Part shown: one piece after another, positions 62,194 through 64,000 of the stretch
How the letters are laid out: each line of letters opens with the position of its first letter
Position numbering within the stretch: position 1 is the first letter of the stretch
DNA from: Geobacter sp. OR-1
Lineage (GTDB): Bacteria; Desulfobacterota; Desulfuromonadia; Geobacterales; DSM-12255
Reading direction: 5' to 3'
Assembly: GCF_000813145.1 (NCBI RefSeq)
Contig: NZ_BAZF01000021.1
Location: forward strand, 1-64,000
Length of the DNA: 64,000 bases
Program-made: the position numbers and the translations under genes
Notes under the pieces: model-generated
Database searches by the model: none
What the model was told of the DNA's origin: nothing
The model's input: the letters and a program-made list of their open reading frames with translations, nothing else

Positions 62194-64000
62194 AATGTTT
62201 GAAAATGTATGGCTCATACCTTTGTTTCCTCTGATCGGCTTTCTGATCAATGGCTTCTTTGGTAAGAAGATCAAGAATGAAGCTGTGATTGGTGGAATCG
62301 GTACCCTGATGATTTTCCTTTCGTTCCTGGTGTCATGCGGGGTACTTATGCAGCTGATTGGTCTCCCTGCTGAACAGAGAGTATTTGAGAAAGTTGTTTT
62401 CCCTTGGATTCATTGCGGAAACTTCAAGGCTGACATGGCATTTCTCATCGATCCGCTGTCAGCGGTAATGATCATGGTAGTAACAGGTGTCGGCTCGCTT
62501 ATTCACCTGTACTCGATTGGATATATGCATGGCGAGGAAGGATTTTACCGCTTTTTTGCCTATCTGAATCTGTTCTGCATGTCGATGCTTCTGCTCGTTC
62601 TTGGCAGCAACATGCTTGTTATGTTTATCGGATGGGAAGGCGTTGGTCTCTGCTCCTACCTGCTTATCGGTTATTATTTTGAAAAGAAATCTGCTGGTGA
62701 CGCTGCGAAGAAGGCGTTTGTAATGAACCGCGTCGGTGACTTCGGTTTCCTGATCGGTTTGTTTACCCTGTACTGGTGGTTTGGAAGCAACCATAATATC
62801 TGGACAATAAATTTTGTTGAAATAAAGGCGGCCTCGCACCTGTTGCCTTATGGCGGTGTAGTTACGATAGCGACACTCTGTTTCTTCCTGGGGGCTACTG
62901 GTAAATCAGCACAGCTACCTCTTTACACATGGCTTCCCGATGCAATGGAGGGCCCGACACCTGTTTCCGCCCTCATCCATGCAGCAACAATGGTAACTGC
63001 CGGTGTATATATGATCGGCCGGATGAGCTTTGTATTTATCAAATCACCTGAGACAATGATGGTGGTTGCGGTTGTTGGTGCTTGTACGGCCATTTTTGCA
63101 GCTACAATCGGTACAGCACAGAACGATATCAAGCGAGTACTCGCTTATTCGACCGTATCCCAGCTCGGGTTCATGTTCCTGGCCATGGGTGTTGGCGCCT
63201 TTGGAGCCGGTATATTCCACCTCATGACCCACGCATTCTTTAAAGCCTGTCTCTTTCTTGGGTCTGGTTCGGTTATTCACGCCATGCATCATGCGCTTCA
63301 CCACGGTCATCTCCATGATGATGCGCAGGATATGCGGAACATGGGCGGGTTAAAGAAATACATGCCGATAACCTTCCTTACGTTCCTTGTGTCAACGATC
63401 GCCATTGCCGGTATTCCAGGGTTCTCCGGCTTCTTCTCAAAAGATGAAATTCTCTGGCAGGCATTTGCCAACCCATACCACGGCGGCCTTAACATAGTCC
63501 TCTGGGGTATAGGCTGCATTGCGGCGATGTTTACGGCATTCTACATGTTCCGGCTCGTATTCATGACATTCTTTGGTGAGTGCCGCATTAACCCGAAGGT
63601 CAAAGATCACCTCCATGAATCACCGCTGGTAATCACTATTCCTCTGATGGTTCTCGGTTTCCTCGCCGTTGTCGGCGGCTATATCGGCATGCCAAAGCTG
63701 ATGGGCATGCTCCCCAACTATTTCGAGCATTGGCTTGACCCGGTCTTCGAGCTTGCCAACGAATACGGGAAAGAGTATGCCCATGTCGGCCACCACACTC
63801 ATGCCCTTGAATGGGGGCTTATGGGGCTGTCGGTAGTCATCGCTGTAATAGGTATCACCATTGCTTTTACAATGTACATGGCCAACAACAAACTCCCGGA
63901 AAAGTTCACCTCCACGTTCCCCGCTCTCCACCGGGCGGTATACAACAAGTGGTACATGGATGAGCTGTATGACTTCCTGTTTGTGAACCCATGCAAGGGA
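62194..64000 (+). CDS. nuoL: NADH dehydrogenase subunit L (3' end outside the window)
   Basis: ATG 62194 follows AAGGAG and the frame stays open to the window end (about 602 codons). The antiporter-type signature is clear: FIGWEGVGLCSYLLIGYYFE, then TWLPDAMEGPTPVSALIHAA and LMTHAFFKACLFLGSGSVIH. It is one of the proton-pumping subunits. A His-rich loop (HHALHHGHLHDD) follows. The missing end and nuoM/nuoN should lie just downstream. Confidence 0.96.

Noticed and set aside
1-64000. CRISPR array
   Set aside because: No regularly spaced direct repeats or cas genes were seen while reading the window.

Overview
The window looks like chromosomal DNA of a Geobacter-type deltaproteobacterium (Desulfuromonadia). 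The grounds are a futalosine-type menaquinone cluster (ubiD-ubiA-ubiX-mqnE-mqnC), a 14-subunit-style nuo operon whose NuoF carries extra ferredoxin domains, an F0 a/c operon separate from the F1 genes, and a tRNA-Pro(CGG). This is inference from gene content; no species is assigned.

Region 1 (1-23975) is the unusual part. It is a dense accessory locus in which most products carry a signal peptide or lipobox: a DsbC-like thiol isomerase, two short toxin-less RHS/YD-repeat proteins, a PsbP-like small protein, three copies plus one remnant of a small Cys-pair protein family, a 1683-residue exported TPR-WD40-caspase protein, an M3-like lipoprotein peptidase, a lipoprotein fusing an L,D-transpeptidase domain to an M15 peptidase domain, and an exported HExxH peptidase with a TPR-like tail. 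Cytosolic or membrane parts are a SUKH protein, a zinc-ribbon DUF2569-like membrane protein, a DUF4143-type ATPase, and an AT-rich pair of a membrane-anchored protein and a patatin phospholipase. The run ends with a sigma-70-like factor overlapping a zinc-binding transmembrane anti-sigma factor. Four genes or operons in this locus are preceded by the same element, an A/T tract, GGGAG, 16-17 bases and (C/A)GTCAT, which has the layout of an ECF sigma promoter. I propose that the locus is one envelope-stress or envelope-remodelling regulon run by its own sigma/anti-sigma pair; this is the best candidate for an undescribed system here.

Region 2 (23976-25884) is a decay zone beside tRNA-Pro(CGG). 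It holds the C-terminal remnant of an IS4-like transposase, two small tandem paralogues, a fragmentary ORF, two terminator-like hairpins and a 32-codon ORF.

Region 3 (26028-30643, minus strand) holds a TPR-methyltransferase, a polytopic membrane protein resembling GT-C glycosyltransferases, and a PleD-like response regulator with an active-looking GGEEF domain.

Region 4 (30852-40544) has the menaquinone cluster on the plus strand (with a LysE-type exporter inside it and RNase D at its end), facing a zinc-ribbon acidic-repeat protein and the rsmE-prmA methyltransferase pair on the minus strand.

Region 5 (40691-48886) has an M20 amidohydrolase, a pyruvate phosphate dikinase/PEP synthase regulator, an OmpR/EnvZ-type two-component system followed by a DegP/DegQ protease, a PHP-domain phosphoesterase, and leucyl aminopeptidase.

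Region 6 (48907-64000) is energy metabolism: atpE, atpB, atpI and atpZ on the minus strand, hemL on the minus strand, then nuoA through nuoL on the plus strand, with nuoL cut by the window end. Back-to-back sigma-70 promoters lie between hemL and nuoA.
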